From: Annona cherimola
Lineage: Eukaryota > Streptophyta > Magnoliopsida > Magnoliales > Annonaceae
Reading direction: 5' to 3'
Assembly: GCA_030490835.1 (NCBI GenBank)
Contig: CM059972.1
Location: 4,680,264-4,744,263, forward strand
Length of the DNA: 64,000 nt
The translations under genes were made by a program, and so were the position numbers. The notes beneath the pieces were generated by a model that made no database searches, was not told the origin of the DNA, and was given only the letters and a program-made list of their open reading frames with translations. This document shows positions 50,922 to 61,149 of the stretch, in pieces (position 1 is the first letter of the stretch; each line of letters begins with the position of its first letter).

Positions 50922-53900
50922 ACAACTAACTAATTTCAGATATTCCAATTAAGCCTACGAAAGATAATAATATCTCATCTATCATTTGAGGAGATAATAT
51001 ACTCTCACTTATCTATTAAAAAAGACAATAAGCTCTCATCAATTCACTAGAAAGACAAAGCACTCATTCTCATAAATTCCTACAAAATAGGAAAGAAGAA
51101 GCCAGGAGAGACAGCTACTATTACCACCAGAGTGTGGCCCCGACAAGAAATTAAATATTTTAATAATTAAAAGTTTTAATTTACTCACGGCTGTCAAGAA
51201 AGTAGAACTTTTCTCTTTTTTTTTTCTGATAGTTAACTTTTAGCAAAGAATCAAGTTGTTTGCTAACTTCAAATTTCATGGTAGGATATCTTTCCACAAC
51301 AGCTGGTCATCTGATATAATTTCCATGGTAAAGTTGCATGATAAGCAATTCTTTTATAATACTAATTGAAATTGCAATCTCAGGCTTTTCTCTTTTCATA
51401 TTTCAAATCACTCTGTATCCCATGATTAACAAGGCCTTAGGAGTTCTCACGGTTATTCGGCTTGCAGCGGTAAGATTTCTATATTTGTTCTTGGGTTTTT
51501 GTTATTTCTCAACTTAGATATATGACTATCTGCGAATTATTTTCTCATTAATTAATTCATTTTGCAGGTTTTGACGGTACCGTTACTTACATGTTATCCG
51601 TTTTTTTCCAACTTTAAGTCATGGAGACTCAAGCTTATCTTGAACTGTGCATCTCTTTTGAAGAACATCTTCAACGTAAGCACGTATATATAAATTAGAG
51701 CGGTTTCAAGTTCTATGACACCATTTTGATAATGCTAATGGCGATCATGCTTGCATGTCAAGCCCATTAATGATCCTGGAAATATTAGATATACCACCTC
51801 ATAGTGGCTATATGCCATAAGATCGGGTTCTATTCACCCCCATGAAATTAAAAAAAATAATCAGAAAATATTCTGATTCGAATGAGCGAATGCATTAAAA
51901 AACATAGAGAAAAAGGTGGGAATTGATGTTAGTTTACAAAATTAATTAGTTTTTAACCCCTCTCAATATGGTGTAGGTATCAATCATCACTGGGTTGAAC
52001 CTTCTTCAAAACAAAGCAGTGGTAATTAATCTTCCATGAATCTCTCTTCAAGAATTTTTATTTTCCTCTTTTTTCTTTGCCACCCATCTAATAAGCCCGT
52101 CAGCTAGCGAATTGAGAAGTTTTGCTTCAATAATCGGCAGCCCCAAGATCAAAGAGGAGCCGCAAATGGCTTGTCCACGACTGCGCAGTCTATTTTCCAA
52201 GCGGCGGGGCCAGCCACGGCAGGTACACTGTAAGTACATATCTATCATTCAAGTGCTTTTACTGATGACGAAAAAGTATTACTGTGTATATAAAAATGGA
52301 AAATTATACTAATAATTGAAAAGATAATATTAAATTTTGAAACAATAAGGTTATTATATACTGAAAATGAAAAAAATTACAAATGGAAAAAAGTTTTCCT
52401 AAGAATATAAAATCTCATTCGATCGTCATCTTGTACTCATGTCATCCCTTCTCATCCACTCATCTTATATATTATCTATTTTTTTTCCAGCATTTATTCT
52501 CTTGCGACAAAAAATGCATGCAGCTAATACATATTTACTTTTTGTTTATCAAAGATTTTGATTTTTTTTTTTGATTGGAATGTATTTACATACATCTCAA
52601 CACATATTACATTAAAGGCTTTGAGACATTCTTACAAATCTGGAGACACTGCTCCACCAAATAATCAGGAAGACACAGCTTCCAACAACCAAACGGGAGA
52701 CCCACTGCTCCCACAACCATACAGACGGGAGACCACAGCTCCCACACACATTTCTGGCCGAAATGGGATTTGAACCCACGACCCACAGGCAGCCCTGATT
52801 CTTCGGCAGCTGCTCTGACCAACCGAGCACAACTCGGTTGGTAAAGATTTTGATTTTGGAAGCATGTTTCTGAAAAAAGAAACCTGCCACCCATATATTT
52901 AATTAGTCCAACTATGAGTGTATTCAACTACACCATGGAGTACTAGATTAGCATACGGCCACTTAGATATAAGCTAGTGGTTTTAGCATACGTTCGTATA
53001 ATTATCTAAACAGTTAGTAGTTTTGTGAATATCTTGAAAATGTTATTATGAGTATAATTTTTTTTTATGAATTTCAATTCGATGGACCATTTCTCGAATC
53101 AATATTCATGGAATCTTTCCATTCGGGGCTTACCTTAGTTATTATATGAACTCTCTCTACTCATTATGTTTAAAATTTTTTGTTAAATTAGAAAATCAAG
53201 TTTTATGTAAATTAAAACATTGTAAAAAAAGAGTACTTTATGTAATAATTTCTTGTAGCAAATAAAAATTACCGCATATGATATTATAAGTAGCAAACAT
53301 ACATGTAGTTAATCCGTAGTCTTATTTTCGTTATATATGTATTCATTTGGTACATTAAGTTGTGTTTAGGAGGTGATAAAACTTTTGAATGGAAAGTTTG
53401 TAATGTAAAAATTGTTAAAATGAGATAAAATGATGTGATATGATAAAAGTAATAACGAAGAATAAAGAGAATAAAGTTAAAACATATAAATTACTTGTAT
53501 GGATAGTTGCATATAAATGATTGAAAAGTGGGATAATTTTTATATGAAGACTTGAAAAAATACTTAAAAAGTTCGATAGTTATGGATAATGATAAGTTTT
53601 TTATTGGTATTTTACAATCATCTTAACTGGTATTTCTTAATTACACTCTGAGACATTCTTACAAATTCTTTACAATATTCTAACACATCTTTGACAATAG
53701 TTCTAATTTATCAATCCAGTGAACACTCCCATGCAATGAATGAGGAGACTAATGCCATAATGTATATATGATAGTGGCAAGTTTTTTATTGAAAAATTTC
53801 ATTTAAAAACAAACACACACTTAGGTAGTCATCTGTTGCATTTTAGCATATATATCACTGATTATATGTAGGAACAAGATGGTCAAATATTTGCCGCTTA

Positions 53901-54673
53901 TGACATTTTGTACATTTAGGTAGTCATCTGTTGCATTTACGTTTAAGATCAATATAATTAAATTTTTTATTATATAACATTTTTAAAACTACTAATTCAA
54001 CATCTAAGACATTTTCGTACCTAGACAACTAATTTTATAAATTATTATAACATTCTAATGCAAAATGTGAATACATCTTAATACTTTTAATAATTTATAC
54101 ATCATCATGATGTATCTTTTAAGTAGGAACGACCTAATCAGTACTCCGACTAAAATTATTTTTGGTACATGAACAAAATACATTATGTTAAATAATAGAG
54201 CTTTACGTCTAGTTCCATGTAACCTTTTTCATTATTTAATAGCTGGAAGTTGAATGTGAAATCAATTCTATTTGTTATATTTAACATTCCAAGTGTTATC
54301 CAAATTAAATTGTTGATGGCCACTTTCATTGAAAAATATATGGATAGTCACATTTGCTAAAAATATATATTCATGTGTAAATAATGAAAATACTTAGATC
54401 CATATATATATATGTATTAGATAATTTATAAAATCACTTATCTATATAATAAGTACATTTTAGATGATTTAGGTATTAAAAATACGACTTTAAAATTGAT
54501 ATTTCAGTCTTGCTCCCATTTTGTTTCCCTACTTCCTTTAGCACTAAACCATTTTTTACATTGATTTTGCAAATTTGTAAATAGGGTTATGCATAGTGAA
54601 AATAATATATTAAGCATCAAGATATTGAAAATAATAAGGATTACATGCAAAAAGAATTTCATAGAAGCAAAGA

Positions 54674-54709
<36 letters not shown>

Positions 54710-56081
54710 CGAGCTCAGCTTCTATATATTCAGATGTACCAATTCACTTCATTATTTCCATTTAGTTTATGCCCTATTTTGATAATTTTGTTAAATCCAA
54801 TTCATCCATTATATTTACACATTCATTTTATTTATATACCAAAAATTATCTCAATTCATAACTTCCATCATTCTCAAAATTAACAATCACTTAAGAGTAA
54901 CTTTAAATTCATTAAAAATAATTTGTTTATTATAAGTACTCATGAGATCTCAATTTAACATCTAAAATTTTTACAATATTCTCCTACTTAGATTAATGCT
55001 TCTATAGAATTTTATAATATTCTAAAACTTTGATATATGGATTCAAGTGATTTTCTAAATTTGTATAAAATTTTATACATTTTTAGAAGATGTGGCATAC
55101 CCATACATCCAATCGATGTGATTTTTGGTATCTAAATAAACTGAATAGTGCTAAATACAATGGATGAATTGGATTTAACAAAATCATCAAACTAAGGCCT
55201 AAACTACACGAGAATGCCTAAGTGAATTGGTACATTCGAATGTATACAAGTTTGACTCTATATGATCATTGATTTTGATCATATATCATCAAAGTAAGCC
55301 CCAAATGGAATGGTTCTATGAATTCCATAAATGGAGAGGTTCCATGAATTCCATTTATGGAATTTATTACATTGAATTTGAATCCTTATTTAGTAAAACT
55401 GTAGATATTTTTGGAAATAACTCTTCTTCTTTTTTTAATGGGCAGACTTTCATGGGTGCAAAAGCGGTTGCATGCTTCTTTTCTTCCAGGTACGCACAAG
55501 ATAGTAATGTTAGCACTTGAATTAGTTCACTGCCTACTTCTAGCCCTATTCTAACTTTACAGGGCCTTCATTTTTTTATCAGTAATTTTAATTTGTTTCT
55601 AATTTGCTAGAGCCTTTCTAATGGAATGTTCCCAGTCAACTGATTCGGGGAAAAAAAAAAGTCCATACACCCTATCAGATTGAACACGTATATGCTTACA
55701 AATACGCTGCATTGAGTTCTCCACTGCAAATAGAGAAGAACCGTATGGCAGAGCAGGGACCATTACCCTGTTTTCTGGCCAACTTATTTATGTCATCGAT
55801 GGTTACAGCCAACCTTTCGGAAATCAGTTGGGATATATATAGCAGTAGCACATGTAAATGGCAGAGGAATTCCAACTTTTTTTTCTTGCTCACATTTCCC
55901 GTACCAAATTTTATATTTGAGCAAATTCAGCTCATCTAATTCCATATCCAATAAGTTTTTTTTCCCCTTAATTGCAGGAGATCACTTGCTATTTTTCTTG
56001 TTGAATGTCGTGGAATTGATTGGTCTGGTCTTAACCTTTAAGCCCTTCTTCACCATACCGAGCCATAGGCCACAGAAATAA
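45661..56081 (+). CDS. ZIFL-family MFS transporter, copy 3 (complete, divergent, 17 exons)
   Basis: Exons: 45661-45808, 46066-46106, 46524-46584, 46849-46951, 47252-47354, 47782-47835, 47979-48041, 48359-48408, 48569-48644, 48832-49014, 50168-50255, 51384-51469, 51568-51675, 51977-52021, 52141-52229, 55446-55489, 55978-56081. The joined frame is open, 481 residues plus TAA, so this is not an obvious pseudogene. CPGC is at 19-22, WGIAADRYGRK at 98-108, the antiporter motif begins at Ser169, and PETLH is at 233-237. Exon 10 is 33 bases shorter than in copies 1 and 2, giving an 11-residue shorter central loop. The second half is divergent: HCTIFDE replaces HDMAYTE (288-294), AFPLWSESERKYGG replaces [20 protein letters not shown] replaces VARISG, and a Cys encoded in exon 6 of the other copies is Gly. 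These may mark changed substrate or regulation, or relaxed constraint. Introns 10, 11 and 15 (3.2 kb) are enlarged by MITEs and a SINE. Confidence 0.93.
49331..49750. mobile_element. Foldback MITE in intron 10 of copy 3
   Basis: AAATAATCCT with GAGTAATGG at the left pairs with TTACTTAG and AGGATTATTT at the right. Long exact inner arms: ATATAAACCGATCTCTACTG / CAGTAGAGATCGGTTTATAT and AAGATTTTTAAACATAAGG / complement. One inner block is duplicated at the centre. Confidence 0.8.
50578..50884. mobile_element. TA-flanked MITE, copy C (intron 11 of copy 3)
   Basis: GAATATTTCCTGTGCTGTGA and GGTGCACCAT at the left; GTGGTGCACTGAAGC and CACTTGAATATTC at the right. (TA)n tracts lie immediately outside both ends (about 50560-50577 and 50885-50919). 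Confidence 0.85.
50885..50919. repeat. (TA)n microsatellite
   Basis: About 17 TA units bordering MITE copy C. Confidence 0.9.
52566..52842 (-). mobile_element. tRNA-derived SINE with 15-bp TSD (intron 15 of copy 3)
   Basis: Minus strand: TGTGCTCGGTTGGTCAGAGC (A-box region), GTGGGTTCAAATCCC (B box), duplicated GGGAGCAGTGGGTCTCCCG-like body phrases, end GTGTTGAGATGTATGTAAAT and a poly(A) tail. AAAGATTTTGATTTT at 52551-52565 and 52843-52857 is the target duplication. Same family as 1323-1606. Confidence 0.92.
53358..53820. mobile_element. Tourist-like MITE with internal insertion (intron 15 of copy 3)
   Basis: Starts AGTTGTGTTTAGGAGGTG and ends AACAAACACACAC, TTA at 53355-53357 and 53821-53823. 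The family interior is interrupted at about 53620-53770 by unrelated sequence including a GACATTCTTACAAATTC phrase shared with the SINE body. Confidence 0.6.
53950..54660 (-). repeat. AT-rich dispersed repeat, diverged copy
   Basis: Similar phrase set to 36600-37105, ending in TTTCATAGAAGCAAAG. Boundaries uncertain. Confidence 0.4.
54670..54707. repeat. (TA)n microsatellite
   Basis: Long TA run in intron 15 of copy 3; no MITE copy recognised at its border. Confidence 0.85.
54770..55200 (+). repeat. Dispersed AT-rich repeat, second copy
   Basis: Matches 14395-14765 in order and orientation, ending ATCATCAAACTAAGGCCTAA. Confidence 0.6.
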
Positions 56082-56626
56082 TTACTGGATGAAATCTTTG
56101 GCTAGATGTAGCCGTTCCTGGCTTTCTTTTCTTCTCTTTTCCTTTTCATTTTCCCCCTTGTGTTCATTAGCTATTGTTATCAAATTTATTAGCATTAATT
56201 CTTATGTTGCATGATGCGTGTGACTGTTCATTCGTTGAGATTTGGTTGTCCACATTGTTTTATTAAGTGAAGTGAAATTTCGTATTAATTAGTTAACTAA
56301 TTAAGATGATGTATCAAAGAGGAAGGCCAAATTCGATAACTTTGAGATTTCCTTTGATGCTGTTAATGTAGTTACTTTAAAAATAAAAATAAAAAAAAAT
56401 GATCGCTAAAATCTTTTGGGAAGTTTCGTTGGGGTCATTGTTTCATTTCCAGGCCGCATAAGGGCCTATTTGCCTTATTATTTGCATGTAGGATCAGAAC
56501 TTTTATGAGAAATATCAATTAGTAGCCTCTTACAAATATGGAAACACTGCTCTTCCTAATAATAATCTATATTTGTTAGGAGATGTTGAACTTCTTTGTA
56601 GCTAAACACGCCCAAAATTTTAAAAG
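56082..56626. other. 3' flank of copy 3
   Basis: Presumed 3' UTR and downstream DNA. No canonical AATAAA is obvious close to the stop codon; nothing else recognised. Confidence 0.35.
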
Positions 56627-56633
56627 TACTGAT

Positions 56634-57047
56634 GGGGATTTTTGCTTTTTGGTCCTTATTATGTGTATTTGTTTTTTAGCCCATGAGTTTCACGTATTTT
56701 CTTTTTAGACCATGTAAGTTTACTCTCTTTGCATTTTAGTTCCTACCATTAATGTATGTCAGAAATCCTACTATTAACTATATATATGAGTTGAATAATG
56801 CTCACGAGCTGACTCATAATCTTATTGTTAACTACATATATGAGTCGACCCATGCTTATGAATCAATTTATAAATACGAGATTCGTATTCATGAGTCGGC
56901 TCATATATGTAGTTAATGGTACGTCATTAGCTACATAGATTAAAATGCAAATAAGGCAAACTTATAGGGTCTAAAAAGCAAATACATGAAACTCGTGAGC
57001 TAGAAAGCAAATACGCATGTTAGACGAACCAAAATACAAAAAACCCA
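56634..57047. mobile_element. Foldback MITE, 414 bp, 7-bp flanking repeat
   Basis: GGGGATTTTTGCTTTTTGG and its right counterpart CCAAAATACAAAAAACCCA are inverted ends; the inner pair GAGTTTCACGTATTTTCTTTT / complement follows. TACTGAT lies at 56627-56633 and 57048-57054. The centre carries several ATATATGAGTCG phrases. Confidence 0.8.
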
Positions 57048-57069
57048 TACTGATAACATGACATATAAC

Positions 57070-57648
57070 TAAAGGTGTTAACATATTAGTTGGAAGAGTT
57101 AGAGTCTAATCTTAATTCTAACACATTTAAAATATTTCAACTTTAATATGTTTATTAACTCATTTTAAAAACATCAACCTTAACCTTTTATAACTCATTT
57201 AATAAATGGGTTGGCATATTGTTAATAGGTTATATAGTAATCAATCTAAAGGTTTGTTCTTCAGCAGATAATAATCTCACAGGGAAAGGCAAAATTGTAT
57301 TTTCGACACAAAAAAAAATAAAAATAGGATAGCAATGGGAAAATAGAATTAAGGCAGTTATGAGAAAATGAAAATTAAGCAGTAGGAGAAAGACGGCCTG
57401 AAAAATAATCAAGGGGTTTATATTTATTTATATTTATATATAATAGATTGAACAAGTTAAATGGGGTTATATAGTTACTAAATAGGTTGACGGATTATAA
57501 AATTTTAACTTTAACCTATTTATTTAATTAAATGGCTAAACAGGTTAATGGATTATAAACTATTTATTCAAAAACCTCAACCCGAACTTATTTATAAACG
57601 AGTTGGATGAGCAGGTTAACGGGTTAACTATGACTGTTAACACTCCTA
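57070..57648. mobile_element. hAT-like MITE, diverged
   Basis: Ends TAAAGGTGTTAACA and TGTTAACACTCCTA; subterminal AACCTATT / AATAGGTT motifs alternate across the element. The flanking octamers match only in part. Confidence 0.6.
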
Positions 57649-58059
57649 CGTATATAGACTAGCAACTACTCTAGTACTTTTTGTGAGACTTTTGGATGGA
57701 ATTATTTACATTTGCCCCCTCATATTTTCAATTTAATTATTTTTAGTTTATACTTATTGATTTGCAAGAATTCGGTATTTATGAACTTAGTTAGCAAAAT
57801 TATCTATATCATGAACTTTAACTTAATTTCTTGGTCTACTTAATAAAGAAGGGAACCTTTAACTTAATTTTTTTTGACCCACTTAATAAAGAAAGGAACC
57901 TTTACTTAATTGTTTGGCCAATGTAATAAAGAAAGGAACCTTTAACTTAATTCTTTGGCCTACTTAATAAAGAAAGGAACCTTGCAATTAATGTTATTCT
58001 TAAAACCTGCTCTTCTCGATGAAATTCTTTTTATTGCTATATATGTAACTCATCCGAAG

Positions 58060-58250
58060 GCATATTTTTTCTATTTTGCTCAACTGATCTCTACCCTAAA
58101 TAATAAGAGATCACATTTCTAATACAAATGAGAGACATAAGCTCCACTTAATAAATAGGAGACAAATGTTCTTCCACTTAGGTCCAACCTTGATCAGCTC
58201 TTACAGAGGCGACACCGTGCCATCCAACTGAGCTTCGGCGTCGTGAAAAA
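58060..58250 (-). mobile_element. Diverged tRNA-derived SINE
   Basis: Minus strand: GAAGCTCAGTTGGATGGCAC (A-box region), AAGGTTGGACCTAAG (weak B box), then a body with GGAGCTTATGTCTCTC similar in style to the other SINEs. Confidence 0.5.
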
Positions 58251-58585
58251 TACAACCACGATTTGCATTTATCTCCGTAACAATGCATAATTATTGAGAA
58301 CTTTGTCTCATCCTCTTGTATCTGCTCTTGTACTTAACGCATGTTGATTGATGTATAAAAGATGCTTTTCCCAATTTTCTTGTTGTCTTTAACGTGAATG
58401 GATACGAATGCAACACCCGGCTCAGATCGGATAACATAAAAAATTTATAAAAACAAACACATCCGGCTCGGATCCCTAAGTCAGCTGTCATTTTAAGGCC
58501 ACCCATTAGCTACCAGAGGATTCCGCACGCTTATCCACACGTCTGAAAAGCTTCTAGTGACAAGATTCCATCAGCTTTTTACGAA

Positions 58586-58717
58586 AAAGAGAAAATTGCA
58601 TAAAGAAACTTGCAATAAATTAATTAACCATGACTCTGATCCCTATGTCTCAAAGAGAAAATTGCATAAAGAAACTTGCAATAAATTAATTAACCATGAC
58701 TCTGATCCCTATGTCTC
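58586..58717. repeat. Perfect 66-bp tandem duplication
   Basis: Units 58586-58651 and 58652-58717 are identical, each starting AAAGAGAAAATTGCATAAAG and ending CCCTATGTCTC. A (TTA)n run follows at 58735-58757. Confidence 0.93.
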
Positions 58718-59059
58718 TATTATGTATGGTCAGTTATTATTATTATTATTATTATTTGGATGAAATGTATGGGTAGTTTTTGTTTTATAATGAAATGAAT
58801 CAAATGAGACCATGTGTGGTTCACACATCCCGAAACATTCTCAGCAGCCCATGTGTCATCCACACATCTCTCCATGTTCCATGAACCTATCTTAATAAAT
58901 TATTAAAACATTCTGTTGAGATAATTACTGCGCTGATTGCATGTGTTTCTATGATCATGAAATTTATCTTCATGAAATAATGACTTTTGTATTAATTTCC
59001 CATGTCTCATGCACGACTTAAAAAATGTACATGTAACGTTCCCGAATACTCCAATGGCT

Positions 59060-59345
59060 TTTTTTATTAGTGTACATTCTACATATTAACATCAGATATC
59101 ACATATCAAGCTCATTCACTTTTGAGACCAACTAACTCCACCAATTTTCCTTAGAGACTCTTTGCCCCACCTATATATTAAGGAAGACTAACTGCTCCCA
59201 TCAAATTTTTGAGGGGGACTAAATTGCCCCTACATAATTGTTGGCTCAACATCCCAACCCGAAAGTCAAACACATCACACAACAATCACATGAAAATTCT
59301 ATTTAACCTGTCGTGACCAAACAAGTCGTGCTCATTTGGCCTCCA
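59060..59345 (-). mobile_element. Diverged tRNA-derived SINE
   Basis: Minus strand has a GAGCACGACTTGTTTGGTCA head, a TGACTTTCGGGTTGGG segment in the B-box place, GGGAGCAGTTAGTCTTCC in the body, and a 3' end before an A-rich run (T run at 59060-59066 on plus). Confidence 0.5.
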
Positions 59346-59745
59346 ATAGCCTTTTAGGAGAGAGAGATCCATGGAATTCTATACACAAAAAAGTCAGCAA
59401 AAATACTTTTATAGGAAGAAATTTTTAAATTTTTCCCCACTTAATGCTATACTCAATTCACAGGGCGTTGGCCTTGCCGCTTAGCCAAATGAAAGTATAT
59501 TGATTACGTCACAAACTTATATTCATGCTTCTTAAACATAACTTTCAAGATAATTACAATATTGACTTCAGATATTTCTTTAATTAGCCAGTTAAATCAT
59601 ATTGATATTTTTCACCACAAAACATACATTTTTAGCAACTCTTATTAACAAAGAAAAATCTTTATTAGTTAGAAAATGCATATGTAGGGGAAAAATTTTT
59701 GTTTATGATTATTCTTCTATAGATAAGGAAAAAATTTCTTATTTA

Positions 59746-59974
59746 GGGTGTGTTTTAAATCGAATAGAACTATAAAAGGTAATGGTGATAAGTAAAATGA
59801 AACTAAAATAGATATGTTAGCTGTATGGATAATAGTGTAAAGATTATTGAAAAGTATGATAGTTATATATGAAAATATGAATAAACAATTAAAATATAAG
59901 ATAGTTGTGAAAAATAAAAAGTTTTGAATTGAAAAGTTTTAGTTGAAAATTTTTATAACTAAACAAGTATACCC
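59746..59974. mobile_element. Tourist-like MITE
   Basis: GGGTGTGTTTTAAATCG at the left, ACAAGTATACCC at the right, TTA at 59743-59745 and 59975-59977. Family interior block AAAAGGTAATGGTGATAAG. Confidence 0.75.
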
Positions 59975-59977
59975 TTA

Positions 59978-61149
59978 TAATAATGTTGTGGAGACCAAAT
60001 CAAAAGTTGGTTGTACACATACAAAAAATATAGGTGATTAGTAACTAAATTTCTTTTTAATGATTGTTATATGAAAGATGTCATAAATTATTGAAAACTA
60101 AATTTTTCTTTAATGACCAAAGTTTCTTTACTAAAAATCGAAATTTTTGTATCAAATGGTTATCGTGAATGATTCACTATCTCAGGATTAGCAAACTACA
60201 CAACGAGTTAATTATTATAGTGTATCAAATGATTATCATGAATGATTGACTACCTCTGGATTATCGCACTACACAAACAGTTAATTATTAGCCTCGGCAT
60301 ATTTCAGAAAAAACATACCCGTGGGCATAAATTACAATAACAAGTGATATTTTATTTTTTCTGCATCAAAGATTATTTAACTCAGGAATCTTAGGTCAAC
60401 CTTTCATTTTCACTATATTCTGTCATTTAATTTTAAGAATTATAATTTTTTATGCATGTCATATATTTAAGAAGTATTAGCAAAATACGAAGGTGCAGCC
60501 TCTTGCACACTAGTTAATAAAGGTGCACCATAATCATGAAACGAGACCCTCCTTGATAATAAAAATCAAAATTCACTCCACCATTCAAAATGCTCCAAAA
60601 GAATAATTAACAGATCCCATGCACAACATCAAATATGGAGCACATGCATGAGAGATAGAATTGTGATGATGAATTCTAATTTGAAGATAGCATAACCTCT
60701 ATCATTCATGGCATAATCGAAGTACTTGTGAGAGAATCAAAACTAGATGCTTCCATATACGCGTGATGGAAGGCTGTTGGACTTCCTTAATTTCATCAAA
60801 TCATAGCAGATTGAAATGAATTTAATTAATAAGTGCAAAGCAATATTCATAGTGATTGCACAATATCAAATTCCAGCATCAAATAAATTATTTTTGTTAG
60901 TGGGGTACACATCAGCTTATTCCATATCTTTTTTCAGGCAAAAAGCTTATTTCTATGATGATTGTTAGTGGGGTACACGTCAACTTATTCCATATCTTGG
61001 ACTTTACTCCCACATGATGATTGTGAACGACACAAATTATTTAAATTTGACTCGAATTTCTATGTGAGTTCTGAGAACTCCCATCTCTTCTTCACTTAGA
61101 CAACCGGGAATATTTTATGTGCTGAGATTGGTGTGGAGGGCCAGCTGGG
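59978..61149 (+). promoter_or_regulatory. 5' flank of ZIFL copy 4
   Basis: Presumed promoter region. A GTTAGTGGGGTACAC(A/G)TCA phrase occurs twice (near 60897 and 60964) followed both times by TTATTCCATATCTT. No TATA box assigned. Confidence 0.3.

Noticed and set aside
52750..52842. Possible tRNA gene on the minus strand
   Set aside because: It is the head of the SINE at 52566-52842.
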